Below are positions 1 to 7,624 of a stretch of DNA of 64,000 nt, in pieces; the stretch's first letter is position 1; the number at the start of each line of letters is the position of its first letter. Under the pieces are notes generated by a model. The model searched no databases. It was not told the origin of the DNA and worked only from the letters and a program-made list of their open reading frames with translations. The translations under genes were made by a program, and so were the position numbers. This DNA is from Luteibacter pinisoli (GTDB lineage Bacteria > Pseudomonadota > Gammaproteobacteria > Xanthomonadales > Rhodanobacteraceae): NCBI RefSeq assembly GCF_006385595.1, contig NZ_CP041046.1:1364001-1428000 (forward strand). The letters are read 5' to 3'.

Positions 1-736
1 TCGGCGCAGGCGCGTCGCTACGGCGGGTCGCGATCTCGTGGCGCAGCTGCGGCAGGACGCCGGCGGCGGCCAGTTCGTTATTGATGTCGTCGTACAGCTC
101 GTCGATCCCCGCCAGCACGTAGCGGTCGAACAGCTTGTAGATGATCAGCTTGACACGCACCTCGACCAGCAGCTCGCGCAGGGCCTGGCGGAAGGCGTTC
201 GCCAGCGAGGCCGGGCCGACCGGGTTGCTGGCATCGTCCATCTTGTTGCCGCCGCAGATCACCGACAGGCGCTGGTTCACGGCAAAGAGGGCGCGCGCGA
301 GGCGCTGCTCGTTCTTGCCGACCATGGAGGTGACGGCCAGGGACTCTTCCAGCTCGTTCTCGCCGACCAGGCTAAGCTCGATGTTGGCGAGCGGGCGGGT
401 ATGGGTGTCGGTATCCGGGGCGCGCATGCGGCCCGCGGAAAAATCGGCCAGGTCGCGGGCGACCTGGCCGAGGAAGGTGCGCTCGACGATGGCGCGCTTT
501 TTTCGCACCTCGCGCATGCCATCGAAGAACTGGGTCTGCGCCGCGTTGTTCTCGGCCTTCTCGGCCAGGTCGAACAGGGCGTCGTCGATGTTCTCGAACA
601 TGTTGCTGGCCAGCGCATGCAGGCGCTTGGTGGCCAGGCCGCGAACCGTTGCCAGAAGGGCGCCCACACGCTCGCTGCGCGGGTCCAGGCGCTGGCTAAG
701 ATCGACCACGTTGGACGGTTCGCTCGCGTTACTCAT
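1..736 (-). CDS. DUF1631 family protein (N-terminal part, runs off the left edge)
   Basis: Partial gene: the ATG is at 734-736 on the minus strand and the frame stays open to base 1, so about 245 N-terminal residues are visible. The start reads MSNASEPSNVVDLSQRL and is followed by a mostly helical, charged region (MRAPDTDTHTRPLANIELSL, then a stretch with VNQRLSVICGG). This matches the N-terminal part of DUF1631 proteins, a large family of unknown function found in gammaproteobacteria. No signal peptide or membrane segment is visible, so the protein should be cytoplasmic. A CRP/Clp-like dyad lies 68-83 bases upstream. The family call is from recognition only, and no function is proposed. Confidence 0.7.
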   Translation of the reverse strand, partial: MSNASEPSNVVDLSQRLDPRSERVGALLATVRGLATKRLHALASNMFENIDDALFDLAEKAENNAAQTQFFDGMREVRKKRAIVERTFLGQVARDLADFSAGRMRAPDTDTHTRPLANIELSLVGENELEESLAVTSMVGKNEQRLARALFAVNQRLSVICGGNKMDDASNPVGPASLANAFRQALRELLVEVRVKLIIYKLFDRYVLAGIDELYDDINNELAAAGVLPQLRHEIATRRSDAPAP

Positions 737-803
737 CGCGCATCCTGGAAAAACTGAGGCCCCCGCCTGAGGAAACCATTGTGCGGGAACCAGTGTCTCA
801 AAG

Positions 804-819
804 TGTGACTGGCGTCACG
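804..819 (-). promoter_or_regulatory. CRP/Clp-like dyad upstream of the DUF1631 gene
   Basis: TGTGA, six bases, then TCACG: nine of ten positions match the CRP-family consensus TGTGA-N6-TCACA. Clp, the CRP homologue of Xanthomonadales, uses this consensus. The dyad overlaps the stop codon of the Trm112-like gene and lies about 75 bases before the DUF1631 ATG. A functional role is inferred from position and match only. Confidence 0.4.
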
Positions 820-1105
820 GATTGTGCGCGCGACTCGTATCTGCCGCAAACCCTGCCATCTGCGTGGTACCGATGCCGGATTCGGGCAGCATGACCGGGA
901 TGCCGTCTTCCACCCGGTAGACCACCTGGCCGTCCGTGGTGACCAGGCCCTCGGAGAGGGTTTCGGTCACTTTCTCGCCGGCGACGGTGTCGATCGCGCC
1001 GTCGCGGATGGCGCTATTAAGCTGGTCGCGTTCGCTGGCGGTAAGGGGGCGCAGGGGGCGCTTGCTGACCGGGCAGCAGAGGATGTCGATGAGACGCTTG
1101 TCCAT
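815..1105 (-). CDS. Trm112-family small protein
   Basis: A 96-residue protein starting at the ATG at 1103-1105. It reads MDKRLIDILCCPVSKRPLRP at the N-terminus, with VYRVEDGIPVMLPE near the middle, the hallmark of the Trm112/UPF0434 (YcaR) family. Bacterial members are small, some bind zinc through cysteines, and the eukaryotic homologue is an activator of methyltransferases. Here only the CC pair near residues 10-11 is present, so zinc binding is doubtful. A longer in-frame start at 1330 exists, but it would overlap the divergent purE and its extra residues look unlike the family. The C-terminal 25 residues go beyond the usual 60-residue core. Confidence 0.75.
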   Translation of the reverse strand: MDKRLIDILCCPVSKRPLRPLTASERDQLNSAIRDGAIDTVAGEKVTETLSEGLVTTDGQVVYRVEDGIPVMLPESGIGTTQMAGFAADTSRAHNP

Positions 1106-1178
1106 GGATACCGGCCCTGGCGGGCCAACCTTATTAAAACGAATGTCCGTACAATAACGACTTTTGGGTGCTCCGGCC

Positions 1179-1694
1179 ATGACTTCCAACAAGGGTAGCG
1201 AAGCCTCCGCACCGCGCATCGGCGTGGTAATGGGTTCGCGTTCGGACTGGGAAACGATGGAGCATGCCTCCACCACGCTGACCCGCCTGGGCATCGTGCA
1301 CGAGGTGCGCGTCGTCTCCGCCCATCGCACCCCGGACCTGCTCTTCGACTATGCCGATGGCGCCCGTGGCCGCGGTATCCAGGTGATCATCGCCGGCGCT
1401 GGCGGCGCGGCCCACCTGCCGGGCATGCTGGCCGCCAAGACGGCGCTGCCGGTGTTTGGCGTGCCGGTGCAGTCCAAGGCCCTGAACGGCATGGATTCCC
1501 TGCTTTCCATCGCGCAGATGCCGGCGGGCATCCCCGTGGGCACACTCGCCATCGGTCGCGCCGGTGCCACCAATGCGGCCCTGCTGGCTGCCTCGGTGCT
1601 GGCCCTGCACGATCCGGCCGTGGCCGAGGCGCTGGACGCCTTCCGCGCCGAGCAGACCCGCACCGTCCTCGACAACGCGGACCCGCGCACGTGA
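1179..1694 (+). CDS. purE: N5-carboxyaminoimidazole ribonucleotide mutase
   Basis: PurE converts N5-CAIR to 4-carboxyaminoimidazole ribonucleotide in de novo purine synthesis, in the cytoplasm, as an octamer. The family motifs are all visible: GVVMGSRSDW near the N-terminus, VVSAHRTPD, and IIAGAGGAAHLPGM. The length (about 171 residues) is normal. The ATG at 1179 was chosen; an in-frame TTG at 1164 would add five residues. Its stop overlaps the GTG of purK by four bases, so the two steps that replace the single vertebrate enzyme are translationally coupled. The gene diverges from the Trm112-like gene. A TACAAT box at 1150-1155 is a possible -10. Confidence 0.96.
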   Translation: MTSNKGSEASAPRIGVVMGSRSDWETMEHASTTLTRLGIVHEVRVVSAHRTPDLLFDYADGARGRGIQVIIAGAGGAAHLPGMLAAKTALPVFGVPVQSKALNGMDSLLSIAQMPAGIPVGTLAIGRAGATNAALLAASVLALHDPAVAEALDAFRAEQTRTVLDNADPRT

Positions 1695-2845
1695 CCCGCA
1701 AGCTCCCCACCGTCGGCATCCTTGGTGGCGGGCAGCTGGCGCGCATGCTTGCCCTGGCAGCCTCCCCGCTGGGCATCCGCACCCTGGTGGTGGATGGCAG
1801 CGCCGACGCCTGCGCCGGCCAGGTGACCGAACTGGTCGTGGCCGACTGGTCCGATGAGGTCGCCCTGGACGCCTTCGCCGACCGCGTGGACGTGGTGACC
1901 TTCGATTTCGAAAACGTCCCGTCGGCCGTGGCCGAGCGCCTGGCCGCCAGGGTGGAGGTGTTCCCGAACCCCCGCGCCCTGGCCATGGCCCAGGACCGCC
2001 TCACCGAGAAAAACCTGTTCCGCGAATGCGGGCTGGGTACGCCGGACTTTGCCCCGGTCGATACGCGCGAGGACCTGATAGGCGCGGTGGAGCGGATTGG
2101 CCTGCCGGCCGTGCTGAAGACCCGCCGCCTGGGCTACGACGGCAAGGGCCAGTTCCGCCTGAAGACGCAGGACGACATCGATGCGGCCTGGGCCGCACTG
2201 GGTGAGGCCGCGGGGCAGGTGGGCCTGATCCTCGAAGCCTTCGTGCCGTTCGAGCGCGAGGTATCGGTGGTGGCCGTGCGTGGCCGCGACGGTACCTTCC
2301 GCAGCTGGCCGCTCACCCGCAACTGGCACGTCGATGGCGTGCTGTCGCTGAGCCTGGCCCCGGCGCCGGGCGCGACGGACGAGCTGGAGCGGGCGGCCAA
2401 CGCGCACGCGCGCACGGTGGCCGAAGCGTTGGACTACGTGGGCGTGTTCGCCCTTGAGCTGTTCGTCTGCAACGGCAAGCTGCTCGGCAACGAGATGGCC
2501 CCGCGCGTGCATAACTCCGGCCACTGGACCATCGAAGGGGCCCACACCAGCCAGTTCGAGAACCACGTACGCGCCGTGCTGGGCCTGCCGCTCGGCGACA
2601 CGGGCGTGCGCGGTGCCAGCGCCATGTTGAACTGGATTGGCGACATGCCCGACCCGGCCCCGGTGCTGACCACGGCCGACGGTCACTGGCACGATTACGG
2701 GAAGGAAGCCCGCGCGGGCCGCAAGGTGGGCCACGCCACGATCTGCGCCCCCGATGCCGGCAGCCTGCGCGAAAAGCTGGCCGCCGTGGGCAAGGGCCTG
2801 CATCGCGACGAGCAGGTACAGCCCGCGATCGACACGCTGGCCTGA
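1691..2845 (+). CDS. purK: N5-carboxyaminoimidazole ribonucleotide synthase
   Basis: PurK uses ATP and bicarbonate to carboxylate aminoimidazole ribonucleotide to N5-CAIR, the substrate of PurE. The 384-residue protein has the ATP-grasp layout: an N-terminal GILGGGQLARML nucleotide-binding turn, the central LKTRRLGYDGKGQ loop, FVPFEREVSVVAVRG, and the catalytic region ELFVCNGKLLGNEMAPRVHN with SGHWTIEGA. The GTG start at 1691 overlaps the purE stop in a GTGA arrangement. A strong bidirectional terminator follows at 2863-2897. Confidence 0.96.
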   Translation: MTRKLPTVGILGGGQLARMLALAASPLGIRTLVVDGSADACAGQVTELVVADWSDEVALDAFADRVDVVTFDFENVPSAVAERLAARVEVFPNPRALAMAQDRLTEKNLFRECGLGTPDFAPVDTREDLIGAVERIGLPAVLKTRRLGYDGKGQFRLKTQDDIDAAWAALGEAAGQVGLILEAFVPFEREVSVVAVRGRDGTFRSWPLTRNWHVDGVLSLSLAPAPGATDELERAANAHARTVAEALDYVGVFALELFVCNGKLLGNEMAPRVHNSGHWTIEGAHTSQFENHVRAVLGLPLGDTGVRGASAMLNWIGDMPDPAPVLTTADGHWHDYGKEARAGRKVGHATICAPDAGSLREKLAAVGKGLHRDEQVQPAIDTLA

Positions 2846-2862
2846 TCCCGTGCTGGCACCAC

Positions 2863-2897
2863 AAAAAAAGGCCGGGCTGCGAAGCCCGGCCTTTTTT
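2863..2897. terminator. Bidirectional rho-independent terminator between purK and sodB
   Basis: A GC-rich stem (GGCCGGGC / GCCCGGCC) with a short TGCGAA loop is flanked by seven A on the left and a T run on the right. It can therefore end transcription from both convergent genes. Confidence 0.9.
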
Positions 2898-2914
2898 CAT
2901 GCGTCGTGGAAAAC

Positions 2915-3496
2915 TCAGGCCAGGTTCTTGGCCGCGAAGTCCCAGTTCACGATGGCCCAGAAGTTCTCAAGGTACTTCGGGCGGGCGTTGCGGTAGTCGA
3001 TGTAGTACGCGTGCTCCCACACGTCGGCCGTGAACAGCGGCTTGTCGCTGCCGGTGATCGGGGTAGCGGCGTTGGAGGTGTTCACGATGGCCAGCGAACC
3101 GTCCGGGCGCTGCACGAGCCAGGTCCAGCCCGAGCCGAAGTTGCCGGTGGCCTGCTTGGTGAACTCTTCCTTGAACTTGTCGACGCCACCGAAGGCCTTG
3201 GTCAGCGCATCGGCCAGCTTCGCCGGCGGTTCGGCCTGCTGCGATGCCGGGCGCATCGAGTGCCAGTAGAACGTGTGGTTCCACACCTGTGCGGCGTTGT
3301 TGAAGATGCCGCCCGAGGAGGACTTCACGATGTCTTCGAGGCTCTTGCCCTCGAACTCGGTGCCCTTGACCAGGTTATTGAGGTTGGTGACGTAGGTCTG
3401 GTGGTGCTTGCCGTAGTGGAACTCGAGGGTCTCGGCCGAGATGTGCGGCTCCAGGGCATTCTTCTCATACGGAAGCGGGGGAAGTTCGAACGCCAT
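2915..3496 (-). CDS. sodB: Superoxide dismutase, Fe/Mn family (FeSOD-like)
   Basis: This cytoplasmic enzyme dismutates superoxide to oxygen and hydrogen peroxide. The 193 residues have normal FeSOD length and show the metal ligands: His27 in FHYGKHHQTY, the second His in WNHTFYWHSM, and the Asp and His of DVWEHAYYIDYRN. The residues AQVWNHTFYW and NFGSGWTWLV favour the iron-type (SodB) branch. The start at 3496 has a clear AAGGAG ribosome binding site. It is divergent from grxD, and the two share a 109-base promoter region. Confidence 0.94.
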   Translation of the reverse strand: MAFELPPLPYEKNALEPHISAETLEFHYGKHHQTYVTNLNNLVKGTEFEGKSLEDIVKSSSGGIFNNAAQVWNHTFYWHSMRPASQQAEPPAKLADALTKAFGGVDKFKEEFTKQATGNFGSGWTWLVQRPDGSLAIVNTSNAATPITGSDKPLFTADVWEHAYYIDYRNARPKYLENFWAIVNWDFAAKNLA

Positions 3497-3605
3497 TGTC
3501 TGGACTCCTTAGCGGTGGCTGGGGGGAAAGAGGTTGGAGCAGGGCACGGCCTGCGTGGCTGCTACACTATGAAACATCCAGCATTCTAATGATGAAACCC
3601 GACCT

Positions 3606-3929
3606 ATGGACGTCGTAGACGAGATCAAGGCCATCGTGGCGGCCCATCCGATCGTGCTTTTCATGAAAGGCACGCCCGAATTCCCCACCTGTGGCTTCTC
3701 CGATCGCGCCGTCAAGGCGCTCGAAGCGGCGGGTGCGGTGTTCCATCCGGTGAACGTGCTGGCGGATCCGCGCATCCGCGCCGGCCTGCCGCATTACTCC
3801 AACTGGCCCACGTTCCCGCAGCTGTTCCTGCTAGGGGAGTTCATCGGCGGTTGCGACATCGTGGAAGACCTGCATGCAGCAGGTGAACTGAAGCGCATGG
3901 CGGCCGAGGTGGCCGGGGCGGATTCGTGA
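3606..3929 (+). CDS. grxD: Monothiol glutaredoxin (CGFS type)
   Basis: A 107-residue Grx4-type glutaredoxin. The active site is CGFS at residues 29-32 after MKGTPEFPT. The glutathione-binding features WPTFPQLFLLGEFIGGCDIV are present. Proteins of this class bind a glutathione-ligated [2Fe-2S] cluster as a dimer and deliver clusters, often with BolA partners, instead of reducing disulfides. No good Shine-Dalgarno is seen before the ATG. Its stop overlaps the next gene, an SDR, in a GTGA overlap, suggesting co-translation. sodB, another iron- or oxidative-stress gene, is divergent. Confidence 0.93.
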   Translation: MDVVDEIKAIVAAHPIVLFMKGTPEFPTCGFSDRAVKALEAAGAVFHPVNVLADPRIRAGLPHYSNWPTFPQLFLLGEFIGGCDIVEDLHAAGELKRMAAEVAGADS

Positions 3930-4699
3930 GCATGCTACCCACCGCCCGCCTGCCCGGAAGCTGGTCGCCCGCGCCGGGTGCCCTGGATGGCCGTGTGTTT
4001 GTCGTCACCGGCGCCACGGGCGGCCTGGGCGGTGAAACGGCCCGCGCCATCGTTCGCGCCGGCGGCACCGTGGTGATCACCGGCCGCAAGGTCCGGCTGC
4101 TCGAAAAACTCTACGACGAGCTCGTCGCCCTGGGCGGCGCCGAGCCGGTGATCCACCCGCTGGACCTGGAAAGTGCCACGCCGGCCGATTACGCCGCGCT
4201 GGCCGATGGCCTGGAGGCTGAGTTCGGCCGCCTCGACGGCGTGGTCCACGCCGCCGCGCATTTCAACGAACTCACCCCCATGGCCATGCACAAGCCGGAC
4301 GACTGGCTGCGTGCCATGCAGGTGAACGTCTCCGCGCCGTTTGCCCTGACCCAGGCCTGCATGCCGCTGCTCAACCGCGGCGACGACAGTGCCGTGGTGT
4401 TCGTCCTCGACGACCCGGAGCTGGTGTCGCGCGCCCACTGGGGTGGCTACGGCGTCTCCAAGGCGGCCGTGGAGCGCATGACCGCCGTGCTCCATGCCGA
4501 GCACCGGGGTGGCGCCATGCGCGTGCATGCGCTGCTGCCCCCGCCGATGCGCACGGCCCTGCGCCGCGCCGCGTACTACGGCGAAAACACCCTCGAGAGG
4601 CCGCTGCCGACGGCCTCGGCCGAGGCCATCGTCTATCTGCTTTCCGGTGCCGGCGCCGACGCGCGCGGGGCCGTCCTGGATATTCGCCAGACCCACTGA
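3926..4699 (+). CDS. SDR-family oxidoreductase (YciK-like) lacking the catalytic serine
   Basis: A short-chain dehydrogenase/reductase-fold protein of 257 residues starting with GTG at 3926; an ATG lies two codons in. The NAD(P) site TGATGGLGG is at 28-36, DGVVHAAAHFN stands for the NAG motif, and the YxxxK pair is Tyr175 and Lys179 (WGGYGVSK). The catalytic Ser expected 12-13 residues before the Tyr is missing: the segment reads VVFVLDDPELVSRAHWGGY, with Asp where YciK has Ser. It resembles E. coli YciK, whose substrate is unknown. Translation is coupled to grxD by a 4-base overlap. Whether it is catalytically active is open. Confidence 0.8.
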   Translation: MSMLPTARLPGSWSPAPGALDGRVFVVTGATGGLGGETARAIVRAGGTVVITGRKVRLLEKLYDELVALGGAEPVIHPLDLESATPADYAALADGLEAEFGRLDGVVHAAAHFNELTPMAMHKPDDWLRAMQVNVSAPFALTQACMPLLNRGDDSAVVFVLDDPELVSRAHWGGYGVSKAAVERMTAVLHAEHRGGAMRVHALLPPPMRTALRRAAYYGENTLERPLPTASAEAIVYLLSGAGADARGAVLDIRQTH

Positions 4700-4725
4700 C
4701 TTACCGCTTTTAGGAGTACCTCCCC

Positions 4726-5334
4726 ATGGAAACGCAGATGACGACGTTATCCGCGGGCATCCTGCTGTTCCTGATCATGGATCCGCTGGGCAATATCCCG
4801 TTGTTCCTTGCCCTGCTGAAGGACGTGCCCCCGCAGCGCCGCCGCAAGGTGATGGTGCGCGAGCTGCTGATCGCGCTGGCCGTGCTGGTCGCGTTCCTGC
4901 TCGGTGGCCAGTTCATCCTGAAGGTGCTGCAGCTGCGCCAGGAGTCGGTGAGCATCGGCGGCGGCATCGTGCTGTTCCTGATCGGCATCCGCATGGTCTT
5001 CCCGCCCGTGGAGGGCGGGGTGTTCGGCAAGCAGGGCGAGGGCGAGCCGTTCATCGTGCCCATGGCGATCCCCGGCGTGGCCGGCCCGTCGGCCATGGCC
5101 GCCCTGTTGCTGCTGACCAATTCCCAGCCCGGCCGCACGGTGGAGTGGGGCATCGCCCTGTTCCTGGCCTGGCTCACCACCTCGATCATCCTGCTCAGCT
5201 CCACCTTCCTCTTCAAATGGCTGGGCGAGAGCGTCCTGACGGCCATGGAGCGCCTGATGGGCATGCTGCTCATCGCCCTCTCGGTGCAGATGTTCCTCGG
5301 CGGCCTGTCCTCCTATCTGCACATTGCCGTATGA
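4726..5334 (+). CDS. MarC/YhgN family integral membrane protein
   Basis: A 202-residue inner-membrane protein with about six hydrophobic segments, from LSAGILLFLIMDPLGNIPLF at the N-terminus to LMGMLLIALSVQMFLGGL at the C-terminus. The MDPLGNIPLFL and MAIPGVAGPSAM segments are typical of the MarC/UPF0056 (NAAT) family. Despite the name, MarC is not a proven drug exporter, and the substrate of this branch is not established. A TAGGAG ribosome binding site precedes the ATG. It stands 26 bases after the SDR gene on the same strand and may be part of that transcript. Confidence 0.88.
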   Translation: METQMTTLSAGILLFLIMDPLGNIPLFLALLKDVPPQRRRKVMVRELLIALAVLVAFLLGGQFILKVLQLRQESVSIGGGIVLFLIGIRMVFPPVEGGVFGKQGEGEPFIVPMAIPGVAGPSAMAALLLLTNSQPGRTVEWGIALFLAWLTTSIILLSSTFLFKWLGESVLTAMERLMGMLLIALSVQMFLGGLSSYLHIAV

Positions 5335-5356
5335 ACATACGTAGCGGTAGGGTAGC

Positions 5357-5365
5357 TGTCATAAT
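5357..5365 (+). promoter_or_regulatory. Candidate extended -10 promoter for the OlsF-like gene
   Basis: TGTCATAAT fits an extended -10 (TG-N-CATAAT, five of six matches to TATAAT) in the 188-base gap before the acyltransferase gene. No convincing -35 is seen at 16-18 bases, which is tolerated by extended -10 promoters. A short CCGGG/CCCGG hairpin at 5387-5401 lies in the presumed leader. Confidence 0.35.
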
Positions 5366-5522
5366 TGCCCGCGAGCATGGGCGGGGCCGGGACTGACCCG
5401 GCACCGGGCATGGCCAAAGCCCCAGGCAGGGGCCAAAAGGGTGTTGAAGGCGATATGACAAACCACGACTCCGCAACACGCCCGCACGGTCTGCACCGTC
5501 TGACGTCTAAGGGAGCCACCGC

Positions 5523-7232
5523 ATGCTGAGCATCGACCGCGCCCTCCAGGAACGCATGCCATGGCTGGCCCAGCACCCGAAGCTGCGCAAGCCGCTGGCG
5601 GGCCTGCTCGGCAGCCTGGCGCACGAGCAGCGCTTCAACGGCGTACTGGACGCGCTACGCGATACCCAGGGCATCGAGTTCGCCGAGCGCGTGCTTGAGC
5701 ACCTTGGGGTGAGCTGCAGCGTCACCGAACGCGAGCGCGAAAATATTCCCGTCGAAGGCCCGCTGGTGGTGGTGGCTAACCACCCCCTGGGCATGGTCGA
5801 CGCCATGGCCCTGGTCCAGCTGATTGCCTCGGTGCGCCGTGATATCCGCGTGCTGGGCAATGAAGTGCTGTCGGCCGTGCCGCAGATGGCGCCGTTGCTG
5901 CTGCCCGTCGATATCTTCGGCAAGGGCGCCACCTCGCGCATGCGTGCCTTGTTCCGCAGCATCGAGGCAGGCGAAGTGCTGGTGATGTTCCCGGCCGGCG
6001 AAGTGTCCCGCGTGCGCGCCAGCGGCGTGCGCGACGGCAAATGGTCCGATGGTTTCGCACGCATCGCCGTGAAGGCCGGCATCCCGGTATTGCCGGTGCA
6101 TATCAATGCGCGCAACTCCGTGGCGTTCTATGGCCTCTCGATGCTGGCCAAGCCGCTGAGCACCGCGATGCTCCCGCGCGAGGCCACCTCCGGCAAGCAG
6201 CGCCCGAGCATCCGCATCGGCAAGCTGGTGGAAGCCGAGGAACTGAAGCGGGTAAGCGAAGGCTCGTCCGAGCGCGCCGCCAAGCTGATGCGCCGCCACG
6301 TGTATCGCGTGGGCCAGCAGCGTGGCCTGGTGTTCGGTGGGCAGACCCCGCTGGCGCATCCGGAACCGATCGAACGCGTCGTCGCCGAGCTGGAAAAGGC
6401 CGAGGTGCTCGCTGAACTGGCCGACGGCAAGAAAGCGTTCCTCGTCCAGGGTTCCAGCGACAGCGCCGTGCTGCGCGAGATCGGCCGCCTGCGCGAACTG
6501 ACCTTCCGGCGGGTGGGCGAGGGCACCGGCAAGCGCCGCGACCTCGACGCCTACGATCCGTACTACGAGCATCTCGTGCTGTGGGACGCGAAGGCGCTGC
6601 GCATCGTCGGTGCGTACCGCTTCGGCCACGGCGGCAAGCTGATCGCCGAACGCGGCATGTCGTCGCTGTATACCTCCAGCCTGTTCGATTATTCGCCGGC
6701 GCTGGAATCGCGCCTGGCGCAGGGCCTCGAGCTCGGCCGCAGCTTCATCGCCCCGGCGTACTGGCGCTGGTCGCGTGCGCTGGACCAGCTGTGGCAGGGC
6801 ATTGGCCTGTACCTGCAGCGCCACCCGGACGTGCGCTACCTGTTTGGCCCGGTGAGCATGTCGGCGGCCATGCCGCGCGAGGCGCGTGAGTGGATCGCCG
6901 CGGCCCACCAGCATTTCTTCGGGGTGCAGGGGCTCGCTGCCGCACGCCAGCCGTTCGTGATTCCGCAGGAAACGATTGAATCGGTGCGCGCGGAACTGGA
7001 AGGCCTGGATGCCGCCGGTGGCCTGGGCAAGCTGAAGAATCGCCTGGATGCGCTGGGCGTGACGCTGCCGGTGCTCTATCGCCAGTACGTGGACCTGGTG
7101 GACCCGGAAGGCGTGCAGTTCCTGGCCTTCGGCGAGGATCCGGATTTCGCCGGCTGCGTGGATGGACTGGTGATGCTGGACCTGCTGAGCCTGAAGCCGG
7201 CGAAGCGCGCGCGTTACCTCGGCAAGTCCTGA
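5523..7232 (+). CDS. Bifunctional acyltransferase, OlsF-like (ornithine/aminolipid synthase)
   Basis: A 569-residue fusion protein. Residues about 60-270 are a lysophospholipid (PlsC/OlsA-type) O-acyltransferase, with VANHPLGMVDAMAL as the acyl-acceptor motif and MFPAGEVSRV as the second block. Residues about 300-560 resemble the OlsB-type GNAT N-acyltransferase, with LRELTFRRVGEGTGK, YDPYYEHLVLWD and ELGRSFIAPAYWRWSRAL. This order is that of OlsF of Serratia and Bacteroidetes, which makes ornithine lipid in one polypeptide by N-acylation of ornithine and then O-acylation. The amino acid used here cannot be told from sequence. The gene appears monocistronic, with a strong terminator downstream and an AGGGAG ribosome binding site. 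Confidence 0.83.
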   Translation: MLSIDRALQERMPWLAQHPKLRKPLAGLLGSLAHEQRFNGVLDALRDTQGIEFAERVLEHLGVSCSVTERERENIPVEGPLVVVANHPLGMVDAMALVQLIASVRRDIRVLGNEVLSAVPQMAPLLLPVDIFGKGATSRMRALFRSIEAGEVLVMFPAGEVSRVRASGVRDGKWSDGFARIAVKAGIPVLPVHINARNSVAFYGLSMLAKPLSTAMLPREATSGKQRPSIRIGKLVEAEELKRVSEGSSERAAKLMRRHVYRVGQQRGLVFGGQTPLAHPEPIERVVAELEKAEVLAELADGKKAFLVQGSSDSAVLREIGRLRELTFRRVGEGTGKRRDLDAYDPYYEHLVLWDAKALRIVGAYRFGHGGKLIAERGMSSLYTSSLFDYSPALESRLAQGLELGRSFIAPAYWRWSRALDQLWQGIGLYLQRHPDVRYLFGPVSMSAAMPREAREWIAAAHQHFFGVQGLAAARQPFVIPQETIESVRAELEGLDAAGGLGKLKNRLDALGVTLPVLYRQYVDLVDPEGVQFLAFGEDPDFAGCVDGLVMLDLLSLKPAKRARYLGKS

Positions 7233-7242
7233 TCGTCGTTTG

Positions 7243-7280
7243 AAAAAGCCCGGCCAGCACCTCGCTGGCCGGGCTTTTTT
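7243..7280 (+). terminator. Rho-independent terminator after the OlsF-like gene
   Basis: AAGCCCGGCCAGC and GCTGGCCGGGCTT form a 13-bp stem around a short ACCTC loop, followed by a T run. It is flanked by A on the left, so it may also work in reverse. Confidence 0.9.
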
Positions 7281-7624
7281 GTGCCCGGTTGATTATTAGC
7301 CGGGCGTAGGAAAAGCCGAATCGTTCGTATAAAAAAAGCATGAACGTTTCGACAAATTGTCATTGTGTGATGCTAGCCTAGTGATTATCTCAGGGCAGGG
7401 ACATCCCGCTGTAAACCAGGGTTGCCGCGGCGGGCGGCGCTAACAAGGGATTTTCGCGGCCGGTACTCGTACCGGCTGCTTCGCCGTGTCCGGAGAAACC
7501 GTTTTTTCTTGCGTGGGCGTAATAAAAAACGAGCGCCTGATAATACGCAATTAATTACGTCATTAGCAGTTTATTTCGATTTACCCGTTACCCATAACTA
7601 CGCATCACATCAGGAAACCAGTCG
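7281..7624. promoter_or_regulatory. Gene-free leader region upstream of the first TonB receptor
   Basis: This stretch of about 340 bases is AT-richer than its surroundings. It contains a GACAA-A-TTGTC dyad at 7351-7361, whose right half is a TTGTCA that could serve as a -35 (7357-7362, weak AGTGAT -10 at 7380-7385). There is also a perfect 8-bp inverted repeat GCCGGTAC-TC-GTACCGGC at 7459-7476. An AT-rich block at 7519-7600 precedes the start codon. A 68-codon ORF at 7422-7628 has no coding character and is not accepted. The promoter assignment is tentative. Confidence 0.4.
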
